Assembly: GCA_012512295.1 (NCBI GenBank)
Contig: JAAZDI010000133.1
Location: 1 to 10,073, forward strand
Direction of reading: 5' to 3'
Length of the DNA: 10,073 nucleotides
From: Syntrophomonadaceae bacterium
Lineage (GTDB): Bacteria > Bacillota > Ch66 > Ch109
Shown: piece by piece, positions 1 through 5,501 of the stretch
Layout: each line of letters begins with the position of its first letter
How positions within the stretch are numbered: the first letter of the stretch is position 1
The notes under the pieces: generated by a model
The model's database searches: none
The model's input: only the letters and a program-made list of their open reading frames with translations
What the model was told of the DNA's origin: nothing
Made by a program: the position numbers and the translations under genes

Positions 1-869
1 GTCGAATAGAGGCGACCCTAGCCGGGATAAACGGACCAGTAGTTGAATGTACGCCCAGTGAGCATCGCTATCTCTCCACCTACGAGTGGGGTGGCCAAAC
101 CTACGATTATCGCACTGGTTACACAAAAATTAAGCGCTGGCAGGATGGAAAACTAATTGAAAGCGAAATATACTATGAGACGCCCCGCAGCCTGGCGGAA
201 AAGGTAGAGTTAGCCCGCTCCCAGCAATTGAAGGGGATTTCCGTTTGGCGGCTAGGCCTTGGCAACCAGGAGGCCTGGGACGCACTAATTACTTTCTGTG
301 CCTCATCAACCGGCTTCTACGATCTGCGGAATCATTGGTCCCGATCTGAGGTAGAATCCTTGGTGTCCCGAGGGATTGTGCATGGGGTATCGGCCCGGTT
401 CTTTATTCCAGAGAGACAAATGACGCGGGCTGAATTTGCGACTATTATCTCGCTGGCCCTGGGTTTAAAGGGGCCGGCTCAATCGATTAAATTTAAAGAT
501 GTCCGACAAGGCGATTGGTTCTATCAGAGTGTAAGTTGTGCGGCGAGCGCGGGTTTAGTCTCTGGCAAGACGCCTAACCAGTTTTGTCCATATGATCGGA
601 TAACCCGAGAAGAGGCAGCTGTCCTAGTAATGCGGGCTTTACGTTATCAGGGAGTTCCGGTGTCCGGTAATCGGGCGCTGGCTTTTGCTGATGCTGATGA
701 AATAGCGCGTTGGGCGATTAATGATGTGCAAAACGCGACCGCTGCGGGAATTATCTCTGGTTATGAACAAGGTAAGACTCGGTTATTTAAGCCAAAGGGG
801 AATATTACCCGGGCTGAAGGGGCCGTAATGATTAACAGAATGTTGGGTCTAGTTGAGCAGGAAATTTAA
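1..869 (+). CDS. C-terminal part of a GH18-like glycosidase with three SLH domains (5' end outside window)
   Basis: The reading frame is open from base 3, with no stop before TAA at 867-869, so the gene begins upstream of the window; the TTG at 228 is internal. The visible 288 residues start with the end of a TIM-barrel domain. The stretch SLAEKVELARSQQLKGISVW (about 63-82), followed by RLGLGNQEAW, is typical of the last strand of family 18 glycosidases of the YaaH/chitinase type, which act on peptidoglycan or chitin-like polymers. Three S-layer homology repeats follow at about 105-154, 163-216 and 226-282. Each carries the cell-wall-binding signature: TRAE at 141-144, TREE at 201-204, TRAE at 269-272. 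Such repeats normally bind pyruvylated secondary wall polymer, so the enzyme is probably held on the cell surface. The catalytic DxxDxDxE region lies outside the window. The SLH assignment is firm; GH18 is likely. No clear terminator follows. Confidence 0.88.
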   Translation, partial: RIEATLAGINGPVVECTPSEHRYLSTYEWGGQTYDYRTGYTKIKRWQDGKLIESEIYYETPRSLAEKVELARSQQLKGISVWRLGLGNQEAWDALITFCASSTGFYDLRNHWSRSEVESLVSRGIVHGVSARFFIPERQMTRAEFATIISLALGLKGPAQSIKFKDVRQGDWFYQSVSCAASAGLVSGKTPNQFCPYDRITREEAAVLVMRALRYQGVPVSGNRALAFADADEIARWAINDVQNATAAGIISGYEQGKTRLFKPKGNITRAEGAVMINRMLGLVEQEI

Positions 870-908
870 TAGCGAATTGTATTAGACGATATTCAGAGTC
901 CCCCCATG

Positions 909-930
909 TTGTTTCGTGGTTGTTTCGTGG
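909..930 (+). repeat. Perfect 11-bp tandem direct repeat at the purC promoter
   Basis: TTGTTTCGTGG occurs twice head to tail, at 909-919 and 920-930. The second copy contains the TTGTTT proposed as the -35 box, and the first lies one helical turn upstream. This arrangement could be a pair of operator or activator half-sites on the same DNA face. No known regulator motif is recognised. Confidence 0.6.
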
Positions 931-947
931 CTCTATCAGGGTATGAT
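920..947 (+). promoter_or_regulatory. Predicted sigma-A promoter for the purC transcript
   Basis: A -35 like TTGTTT (920-925) stands 16 bp before TATGAT (942-947, one mismatch to TATAAT). This is the best promoter match in the 245-bp gap before purC. The -35 is weak, with only TTG matching, which would fit a promoter needing help from a factor at the overlapping tandem repeat. Confidence 0.4.
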
Positions 948-1048
948 AATGGCACGTGCGATGTTGGAACGAAGGATAGCGAATAAAACCCATCGATGTC
1001 GAATATGTGTTCAGATATGGATATGATAGTTAGTAAAAGGTGATGTCA

Positions 1049-1114
1049 ATGATTTACAGAGAAAGGTGGTGCGAGCCTGGTTTCCTGGATTTCAGAAACT
1101 GGGCTACTTGTTGA
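1049..1114 (+). CDS. Possible 21-residue leader peptide directly abutting purC
   Basis: A short frame opens with ATG at 1049, eight bases after AAAAGG (1035-1040), and runs 21 codons (MIYRERWCEPG... ...DFRNWATC) to TGA at 1112-1114. The purC ATG begins at the next base, in the same frame. purC has no convincing ribosome binding site of its own, because the bases just upstream are the end of this ORF, so reinitiation or translational coupling is a reasonable reading. An in-frame ATG at 1043 is too close to the Shine-Dalgarno. The peptide is rich in Trp, Cys, Arg and Phe and matches no family I know. It could be a chance ORF; the good ribosome binding site and exact abutment argue mildly against that. 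Confidence 0.42.
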   Translation: MIYRERWCEPGFLDFRNWATC

Positions 1115-1795
1115 ATGAAACAGGTGTATGCCGGTAAAACCAAGAATGTATACCAGCTAGAAAACGGAAATTATCTTCTACAGTTTAAAGATGATGTGAC
1201 CGGTGAAGACGGTCGAATTGATCCTGGTGCGAATTCCGTACTCGGTGAATTAGCTGGCAAAGGTCGGGCTTCTCTGCGCATGTCTAAGTACTTTTTTGAA
1301 CTGCTCAGGGAGAAAGGCATCGCGACGCATTATGTGGCGGCCAATTTAGACGAGCGAACCATGGAGGTCCGTCCGGCTGAAACCTTTGGGGCTGGTTTAG
1401 AGATTGTTGTTCGTTTTAAGGCTTATGGCAGCTTTTTGCGCCGGTACGGCCGCTATGTTCAAGAATTTCAACCGCTCGACTCCCTGGTTGAAATCACCCT
1501 GAAGGATGATGAAAGAAGTGACCCGCCGTTAAACGATGAGACGCTGGTCCAACTGCGTCTAATGAAGCCCGAAGAGGTGACTCGCGTTAAAGATCTTGCC
1601 CGTCAGGTTGCTCAGATTGTGCGGGAGGATTTAGGGTCTCGGGGTCTGGATCTAGTTGATATTAAGTTTGAGTTCGGCCGGGTAAACGGGGAGATTGTGG
1701 TGATTGATGACATCTCCGGTGATAACATGCGTGTTTTCCGGGACGGCCAACAGCTTTTGCCCTTAGACCTTTCATCCATCGTGACCGGGCAGTAA
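1115..1795 (+). CDS. purC: SAICAR synthetase (phosphoribosylaminoimidazole-succinocarboxamide synthase), divergent type
   Basis: SAICAR synthetase joins aspartate to CAIR using ATP, a step of de novo purine synthesis in the cytoplasm. At 226 residues the protein is close to the usual 235-240. The N-terminus (YAGKTKNVYQL) matches the family's glycine/lysine-rich ATP-binding start. Other family landmarks are VVRFKAYGSF (98-107, counterpart of VVRNxAxGS), LKDDERSDPPLN (129-140), DIKFEFGR (182-189) and DDISGDNMR (198-206). The last differs from the common SPDxxR by S-G-D. From memory, these variations mark a clostridial subgroup of PurC-like proteins, so a second canonical PurC may exist elsewhere. 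No purine gene is adjacent. TGA at 1112-1114 lies in frame just upstream, so the ATG is the earliest possible start; it lacks its own Shine-Dalgarno. A terminator follows directly. Confidence 0.88.
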   Translation: MKQVYAGKTKNVYQLENGNYLLQFKDDVTGEDGRIDPGANSVLGELAGKGRASLRMSKYFFELLREKGIATHYVAANLDERTMEVRPAETFGAGLEIVVRFKAYGSFLRRYGRYVQEFQPLDSLVEITLKDDERSDPPLNDETLVQLRLMKPEEVTRVKDLARQVAQIVREDLGSRGLDLVDIKFEFGRVNGEIVVIDDISGDNMRVFRDGQQLLPLDLSSIVTGQ

Positions 1796-1810
1796 TGATT
1801 AGCTGCCTTG

Positions 1811-1841
1811 GCGCTTCCCAGATGGTGGGGATGCGCTTTTT
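1811..1841 (+). terminator. Intrinsic terminator after purC
   Basis: Outer arms GCGC (1811-1814) and GCGC (1833-1836) pair, then TCCC pairs with GGGA after one T-T mismatch, around a short loop. Five T residues follow at 1837-1841. It lies 15 bp after the purC stop and before the degV ribosome binding site, so degV is probably expressed separately or by partial readthrough. Confidence 0.65.
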
Positions 1842-1874
1842 GCTGGGTTTTTTGGCAGAAAGGAGACCAGTTAT

Positions 1875-2735
1875 ATGGGACAGTCCGGGGTGGGAATAGT
1901 TACTGACAGTACCGCTTATTTACCTGAAGACCTGTTAAGGGAGCACTCGGTTTCGGTCATTCCTTTAGCCGTTAACCTGGAGGGCCTGTGTTTTCGGGAA
2001 GGTGAAATGAGTAACTCTGAGTTTTATCGCCGCCTGCGTCAAAGCAAGGTGCTGCCGACGACCTCGCAGCCTTCTTTGGGAGAGTTTGTGCGGACTTACG
2101 AGGAACTGGGAGCGATTTATGAATCGATCATTAGCATCCATATTTCCGGGAAACTCAGCGGAACGGTAACAGCCGCGGAAACAGCCAAGGGGATGTTGCC
2201 GCATCTGAAAATTGAGGTATTTGATTCGTTGACCACTTGTACGAGCCTGGGGTTTCAGGTGTTGGCGGCAGCTCAGGCAGCCCGGGCGGGGCGAAGTAAG
2301 GCAGAAATACTGCAGCTGCTGAATTGGCTGCGGCGTAATCTGCGTCTGCTTTTTATGGTTGGTAACCTGGAATACCTGCATCGGGGAGGTCGGATTGGCG
2401 GCGCTCAGGCTTTATTGGGCTGTTTTCTGGAGATTAAGCCGATCTTGTACATGCCGGAAGGCCGAATTGATGTGTTCGAGCGGGTGCGCACCCGGCCTCG
2501 AGCGATTAAAAGAATGCTGGAGGTATTGAGGCAGGATCTGGCGGGCAAAGAATTAGGCCAGATTGCGGTTCTTCATGTTGATGCCCCTGGTGAAGTAGCC
2601 CGGCTGCTTGATGCGCTCCAACAGGAGTACCCGGGGCTGACCATACCCGTCTATGAGGTGGGACCGGTGATTGGCTCCCATGTTGGGCCGGATTCAGTCG
2701 GTTTGGTTTACGGCCCGAAACCCCCTGACTTCTGA
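1875..2735 (+). CDS. DegV family fatty-acid-binding protein (FakB-like)
   Basis: DegV/FakB proteins bind a fatty acid and present it to the kinase FakA, which makes acyl-phosphate for phospholipid synthesis; this is family knowledge, and no FakA gene lies in the window. The 286 residues match the usual ~280. Landmarks: GIVTDSTAYLP (7-17) at the N-terminus, TTSQPS (62-67), SGKLSGT (91-97), FDSLTTCTSLG (116-126) and the long conserved NLEYLHRGGRIGG (164-176) followed by LEIKPIL (185-191). The C-terminal domain carries HVDAPGEVARLL (234-245) and the GSHVGPDSVGLVY end (267-279). ATG at 1875 follows GAAAGGAGA with about eight bases spacing, a good start. No partner gene adjoins it, so the lipid specificity is unknown. 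It lies between the purC terminator and the T-box promoter, apparently as a single-gene unit. Confidence 0.93.
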   Translation: MGQSGVGIVTDSTAYLPEDLLREHSVSVIPLAVNLEGLCFREGEMSNSEFYRRLRQSKVLPTTSQPSLGEFVRTYEELGAIYESIISIHISGKLSGTVTAAETAKGMLPHLKIEVFDSLTTCTSLGFQVLAAAQAARAGRSKAEILQLLNWLRRNLRLLFMVGNLEYLHRGGRIGGAQALLGCFLEIKPILYMPEGRIDVFERVRTRPRAIKRMLEVLRQDLAGKELGQIAVLHVDAPGEVARLLDALQQEYPGLTIPVYEVGPVIGSHVGPDSVGLVYGPKPPDF

Positions 2736-2765
2736 AATAAATCTGCATTAACGACCGGCAGACTA

Positions 2766-2795
2766 TTGACTTTTTCCAAGGCCATCAGGTATACT
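2766..2795 (+). promoter_or_regulatory. Sigma-A promoter of the T-box/paaK leader
   Basis: TTGACT (2766-2771, one mismatch) and TATACT (2790-2795, one mismatch) are separated by 18 bp. Transcription would begin near 2802, immediately before the first T-box leader, which supports the assignment. Confidence 0.75.
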
Positions 2796-2801
2796 GAACT
2801 T

Positions 2802-3132
2802 AATTAAGGATATGGGAAATGTGATGCGGGAGAAGAGTAGGCCAGGGTAACCCATTCAGGGAGAGGGCGTCAGCGACTGAAAGCGTCCTTATGGGGGAAT
2901 TGGTTGAAGTTCGCTCCCAAACAGCCGGCTGAAACTCCAATTGTATTTGGAGCAAGTAGGTTGGGTCGGAATCTTCCGCCGTTAACCGGAAGCGGGTATC
3001 GGACACTGTCCTGTACTCAGATAAAGTGGTCGTCTTTGGGAAACAGGCAATAGTCCCTTTAACCAAAGCGGCAACTAGGGTGGTAACACGGAAGCAGAGC
3101 CTTTCGTCCCTAACGGACGAGAGGCTTTTTTA
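2802..3132 (+). ncRNA. T-box riboswitch leader, predicted tRNA-Phe specific
   Basis: This is a complete T-box leader of about 330 nt. The Stem I base is GGGAG (2828-2832) paired with CTCCC (2914-2918). The 5' side of the specifier loop is AAGAGTA (2833-2839) and the 3' side is GAAGTTCG, placing TTC (2910-2912, Phe) in the specifier position after GAA-N. Upper Stem I pairs GGCCA with TGGTT and ACCCAT with ATGGGG, with an AGAG-containing apical part. Stem II-type hairpins include CTTCCG/CGGAAG (2973-2991), and Stem III is formed by CTTTGG/CCAAAG before the T-box. The T-box sequence AGGGTGGTAACACG (3077-3090) contains TGGT, which would pair with an ACCA tRNA end (discriminator A, as in tRNA-Phe). 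Uncharged tRNA-Phe would favour readthrough of the terminator at 3099-3132. The T-box call is firm; the Phe assignment is inferred by aligning the specifier loop by eye. Confidence 0.88.
3099..3132 (+). terminator. T-box regulated terminator 1
   Basis: GCCTTTCGTCC (3099-3109) pairs with GGACGAGAGGC (3115-3125), with one T-G wobble, around the loop CTAAC, and is followed by a T run (3126-3131). It overlaps the T-box antiterminator region, as expected of a transcriptional T-box switch. Confidence 0.85.
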
Positions 3133-3138
3133 TTTAGT

Positions 3139-3238
3139 ACTTACTCTGGGTTGTGGGGGCCTAGCGGCCTGGCGGCCTGCCGGGCCTGTGGCAGCCTGCC
3201 GGCCGGTGGCGGCTTGCCAGCCTAATCCTGGAGTAAGT
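3139..3238 (+). repeat. GC-rich repeat stem-loop between the two T-box modules
   Basis: Outer arms ACTTACTC (3139-3146) and GAGTAAGT (3231-3238) are perfect complements, and the pairing resumes inside (GGGTT with AATCC). They enclose about 75 bases of very GC-rich sequence. The first part is tandem copies of an octamer close to GGCCTGGC (from about 3158), then degenerate GGC/GCC-rich units to about 3222. Its composition differs strongly from the AT-richer surroundings. It may be an inserted palindromic element or an expanded hairpin of the leader RNA. It lacks the AGTA/GAA marks of a T-box Stem I. Confidence 0.6.
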
Positions 3239-3381
3239 TTCTAGGGAATGGCTTCATGTATCCCCCAGGATATCTGAGGTGCTGGGTCGTAACGTGTCCC
3301 GTACTTGCAGTGAGCCGGACCAGTTTTGGTCAATTAGGGTGGTACCGCGGAAAAACTCCGTCCCTCATGGGGCGGTTTTTT
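3239..3381 (+). promoter_or_regulatory. Second T-box antiterminator/terminator module, no recognisable Stem I
   Basis: A perfect match to the T-box consensus, AGGGTGGTACCGCG, stands at 3336-3349, preceded by a Stem III-like hairpin (GACCA 3318-3322, TGGTC 3327-3331) and followed by a terminator. TGGT again predicts discriminator A. Between the first terminator and this point I find no GAA-N-codon specifier loop and no GAGTA partner flanking a base stem. The tRNA-decoding half therefore seems lost, strongly diverged or replaced by the GC-rich stem-loop. It could be a partial duplication that reads the same tRNA through Stem I of the first leader, or a decaying T-box. Confidence 0.8.
3358..3381 (+). 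terminator. T-box regulated terminator 2
   Basis: CCGTCCC (3358-3364) pairs with GGGGCGG (3369-3375) around loop TCAT, extended by flanking A and T tracts, then TTTTTT (3376-3381). The hairpin is compact and strong. Confidence 0.85.
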
Positions 3382-3625
3382 GTTTATTATCCTCATGCTT
3401 GGCATCACTACGACTGATCTAACAATGGCGGTTTATTTCTATGACCACCTAAGGCTTAGATTCTTCGCTTTGTTCAGAATAACTGTTGGATTCTGACAGC
3501 AAATAGCAACATCATTAGTTTCGCGGGACATATTGTTAATTAAGGACCATGACCGATTAAAGAGCCGGGACGTTAATCTATTCCCATGTCTCAAAATTGG
3601 TAATTAATACAAGGAGGTAATTTAT
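3382..3625 (+). other. Non-coding spacer between T-box region and paaK, with a Phe-rich mini-ORF and hairpin
   Basis: No conventional gene is present. An ATG at 3425 opens a 23-codon frame (in-frame ATG also at 3395) whose product contains five Phe, all TTC, and two Tyr, ending at TGA 3494-3496. It has no Shine-Dalgarno. A 7-bp hairpin, TCAGAAT (3474-3480) with ATTCTGA (3490-3496), overlaps the ORF's end and has no T run. The 244-nt length is more than usual between a T-box terminator and its gene. The spacer ends in the paaK ribosome binding site, AAGGAGGTAA. No further strong promoter is evident, so transcription most likely comes through the T-box region. Confidence 0.4.
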
Positions 3626-4924
3626 ATGTACTGGGAAAAAGAACTGGAGTGTATCGATCGTGAGGAATTAAAAAAACTACAATGGGAAAGACTGCAGATA
3701 ACCCTGAACCGAGCCTATCAAGTGCCTTATTATCGGCAGCAATGGGAGGAAGCCGGGGTAAGGCCAGAGGATATCCGGGGACTTGAGGATCTACCGCGGC
3801 TCCCTTTCACCCTGAAAAGCGCCCTGCGGGATAATTATCCGTTCGGGATGTTTGCGGTCCCCATGAACCAGGTCGTACGGCTTCATGCTTCTTCAGGCAC
3901 AACCGGTAAACCGACCGTAGTTGGTTATACCCAGGGGGATTTGGACATATGGGCTAATCTGGCCGCTCGGTCCTTAATGATGGCGGGGGCTACGCCGAAC
4001 TCGGTGGTTCAGGTAGCTTATGGTTATGGACTGTTCACCGGTGGTTTGGGGGTTCACTATGGGGCTGAACGGTTAGGAGCGGCGGTAGTCCCTAGTTCTG
4101 GGGGAAATACGCCCCGGCAGATAATGCTGATGGAGGACTTTGGCACTGAAATCCTGGCCTGTACTCCATCCTATGCGCTTTTCTTGGCCGAAACAATTGA
4201 ACAGTTAAAGATTGACCGCAGCCGTTTGGCCCTGAAAGCCGGCGTCTTTGGCGCCGAACCTTGGTCTAATGAGATGCGCCAATCAATAGAAGAGAAATTA
4301 GGGATAAAGGCCTATGACATCTACGGTTTAAGTGAGATTATGGGACCAGGGGTAGCCATGGAGTGTTCGTATCAAACCGGGCTGCACTTCTTTGAAGATC
4401 ATTTCCTGCCGGAGATACTCGATCCGGACACTGGCGAAACCCTGCCGGATGGCGAAAAAGGGGAATTGGTGATTACTACCCTGACCAAGGAAGCCCTACC
4501 GATGATCCGTTACCGAACCAGGGATGTTGCCGTGTTGCATCGGGAACCTTGTCCGTGCGGGCGAACCCTGGTCCGGCTTGAAAAAATCCTCGGCCGAACC
4601 GATGATATGATCATTGTTCGGGGCGTAAATGTCTTCCCCTCCATGGTCGAAAGCATTTTGCTCAAGTCTCCCGAAGTGGCTCCGTTTTATGAGTTGGTCG
4701 TTGAACGCCAGGGAAGCCTGGATACCTTGGAGGTTCGGGTGGAAGTAACCGAAGAGACTATCCGGTCAGCCGAAATCAAGGAATTAGAAATGATCCGGCG
4801 TCGGCTGAAACATGATCTGAATAGTGGTCTGGGGATTTCGGTTGAGGTGCGGTTGGTGGAACCTAGAACCTTGGAGCGAACCGAAGGGAAAGCGAAGCGG
4901 GTCATTGATCGAAGAAAATTATAA
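3626..4924 (+). CDS. paaK: Phenylacetate-CoA ligase (PaaK family, AMP-forming)
   Basis: The enzyme activates phenylacetate, or a related arylacetate, to the CoA thioester by way of an acyl-adenylate, in the cytoplasm. The 432 residues match the PaaK family length. Motifs: HASSGTTGKP (87-96), the phosphate-binding loop; IYGLSEIMGPGVAMEC (232-247), acyl-adenylate binding; RYRTRD (295-300); GRTDDMIIVRGVNVFP (323-338), hinge and adenosine binding; and a C-terminal RTEGKAKRVIDRR (418-430) with the lysine region of the C-terminal domain. EPCPCGRT (307-314) holds a Cys pair typical of the family. ATG 3626 follows AAGGAGGTAA at good spacing. Upstream lie two T-box modules, the first predicted to read tRNA-Phe, which links the gene to phenylalanine supply by inference. 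No indolepyruvate oxidoreductase or ring-degradation gene adjoins it; a small membrane protein follows. The actual arylacetate substrate cannot be told from sequence. Confidence 0.93.
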   Translation: MYWEKELECIDREELKKLQWERLQITLNRAYQVPYYRQQWEEAGVRPEDIRGLEDLPRLPFTLKSALRDNYPFGMFAVPMNQVVRLHASSGTTGKPTVVGYTQGDLDIWANLAARSLMMAGATPNSVVQVAYGYGLFTGGLGVHYGAERLGAAVVPSSGGNTPRQIMLMEDFGTEILACTPSYALFLAETIEQLKIDRSRLALKAGVFGAEPWSNEMRQSIEEKLGIKAYDIYGLSEIMGPGVAMECSYQTGLHFFEDHFLPEILDPDTGETLPDGEKGELVITTLTKEALPMIRYRTRDVAVLHREPCPCGRTLVRLEKILGRTDDMIIVRGVNVFPSMVESILLKSPEVAPFYELVVERQGSLDTLEVRVEVTEETIRSAEIKELEMIRRRLKHDLNSGLGISVEVRLVEPRTLERTEGKAKRVIDRRKL

Positions 4925-5029
4925 AGCAAAAAGGAGAAATCCGCCGGTAAGTAGAAGTAAGATATTAAGGTCAGATAGGGTTGGTTTTTAGAAGTATTGT
5001 TCAGACCAGATAAAGAGGTGGATTAGTCA

Positions 5030-5287
5030 ATGCCGCTCGATCCAGCAGTTTATATTCTCCTCACCCTGGGGATAGCCGGGGCGGTCTTTGCTCTTGGCCG
5101 GTTTTTGGCGCGACGGATTCCTCCCTGGCGCCGGCGGCCTTGGGGAGTAATGACTGCCTTAATCTTAGTCATCGGTTTGGTGGTGGCTAATAATTCATTA
5201 TCCTTCTTGCCCCGAGAACAACTGCGGCTTCTCTTAATGTTTTCCGCGACCGGCTGGATTATTGGAGTAGTCGGTTGTCGGGATTAA
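5030..5287 (+). CDS. Small hypothetical membrane protein (85 aa)
   Basis: I do not recognise a family. The product has three likely membrane segments, at about 7-25, 39-57 and 65-82, separated by a strongly basic loop (RFLARRIPPWRRRPW, 24-38) that probably stays on the cytoplasmic side and an exposed segment with Asn and Ser (54-62). ATG 5030 follows AGAGGTGGAT (5013-5022) at workable spacing. It lies 105 bp after paaK with no terminator between, so the two may be co-transcribed up to the terminator at 5469-5501, but no functional link can be argued. The coding call rests on the ribosome binding site and the coherent membrane pattern. Confidence 0.65.
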   Translation: MPLDPAVYILLTLGIAGAVFALGRFLARRIPPWRRRPWGVMTALILVIGLVVANNSLSFLPREQLRLLLMFSATGWIIGVVGCRD

Positions 5288-5378
5288 TCCGTAAATGTTT
5301 TCAATTTTCATTGGTGGTTGTGCCCTTGGAGCATGGGTGGTTAATAAGCCTGGTGAACTCGTCCAGTTCCGCTGAGCG

Positions 5379-5420
5379 TCAGGCTTCAGGTGGGGGACAC
5401 TACTCCCCCCTGAAGCTTGA
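5379..5420. repeat. Strong inverted repeat without T run
   Basis: TCAGGCTTCAGG (5379-5390) pairs with CCTGAAGCTTGA (5409-5420), with one wobble, and continues inside as GGGG with CCCC after a bulged T, leaving an eight-base loop. The stem is about 16 bp and very stable. Neither strand has a T run after it, so it is not a standard terminator; it may act as an mRNA 3'-end stabiliser upstream of the real terminator at 5469. Confidence 0.6.
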
Positions 5421-5468
5421 ACAAGGTAAAATCTCCACTTAGATAAGCAAGGGTCTTTTGAACCAGAT

Positions 5469-5501
5469 AAAATTCCCGCCTCAATTGGGCGGGAATTTTT
5501 T
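5469..5501. terminator. Bidirectional terminator between the small membrane protein gene and hsp20
   Basis: AAAATTCCCGCC (5469-5480) and GGCGGGAATTTT (5488-5499) form a perfect 12-bp stem with a seven-base loop. T residues end the plus-strand transcript, and the complement of the A tract gives T residues on the minus strand. It abuts the hsp20 stop codon (5502-5500) and serves both convergent units. Confidence 0.88.

Noticed and set aside
1061..1077. AAAGGTGGTGCGAGC before purC as a third T-box sequence
   Set aside because: Only the AGGTGGT core resembles the T-box consensus; the ACCGCG half is absent, and no Stem I or terminator surrounds it. It lies within the leader ORF.
1965..2381. 138-codon minus-strand ORF inside the DegV gene
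   Set aside because: It is a shadow of the well-supported DegV frame with no ribosome binding site or recognisable domain.
2742..2771. TCTGC/GCAGA hairpin followed by CTATTGACTTTTT as a degV terminator
   Set aside because: The stem is only 5 bp with an 11-base loop, and the T-rich part belongs to the -35 region of the next promoter.
3026..3244. 72-codon plus-strand ORF across the T-box region
   Set aside because: It runs through the T-box, its terminator and the GC-rich repeat. It has no ribosome binding site, and the protein is low-complexity repeats from the octamers.
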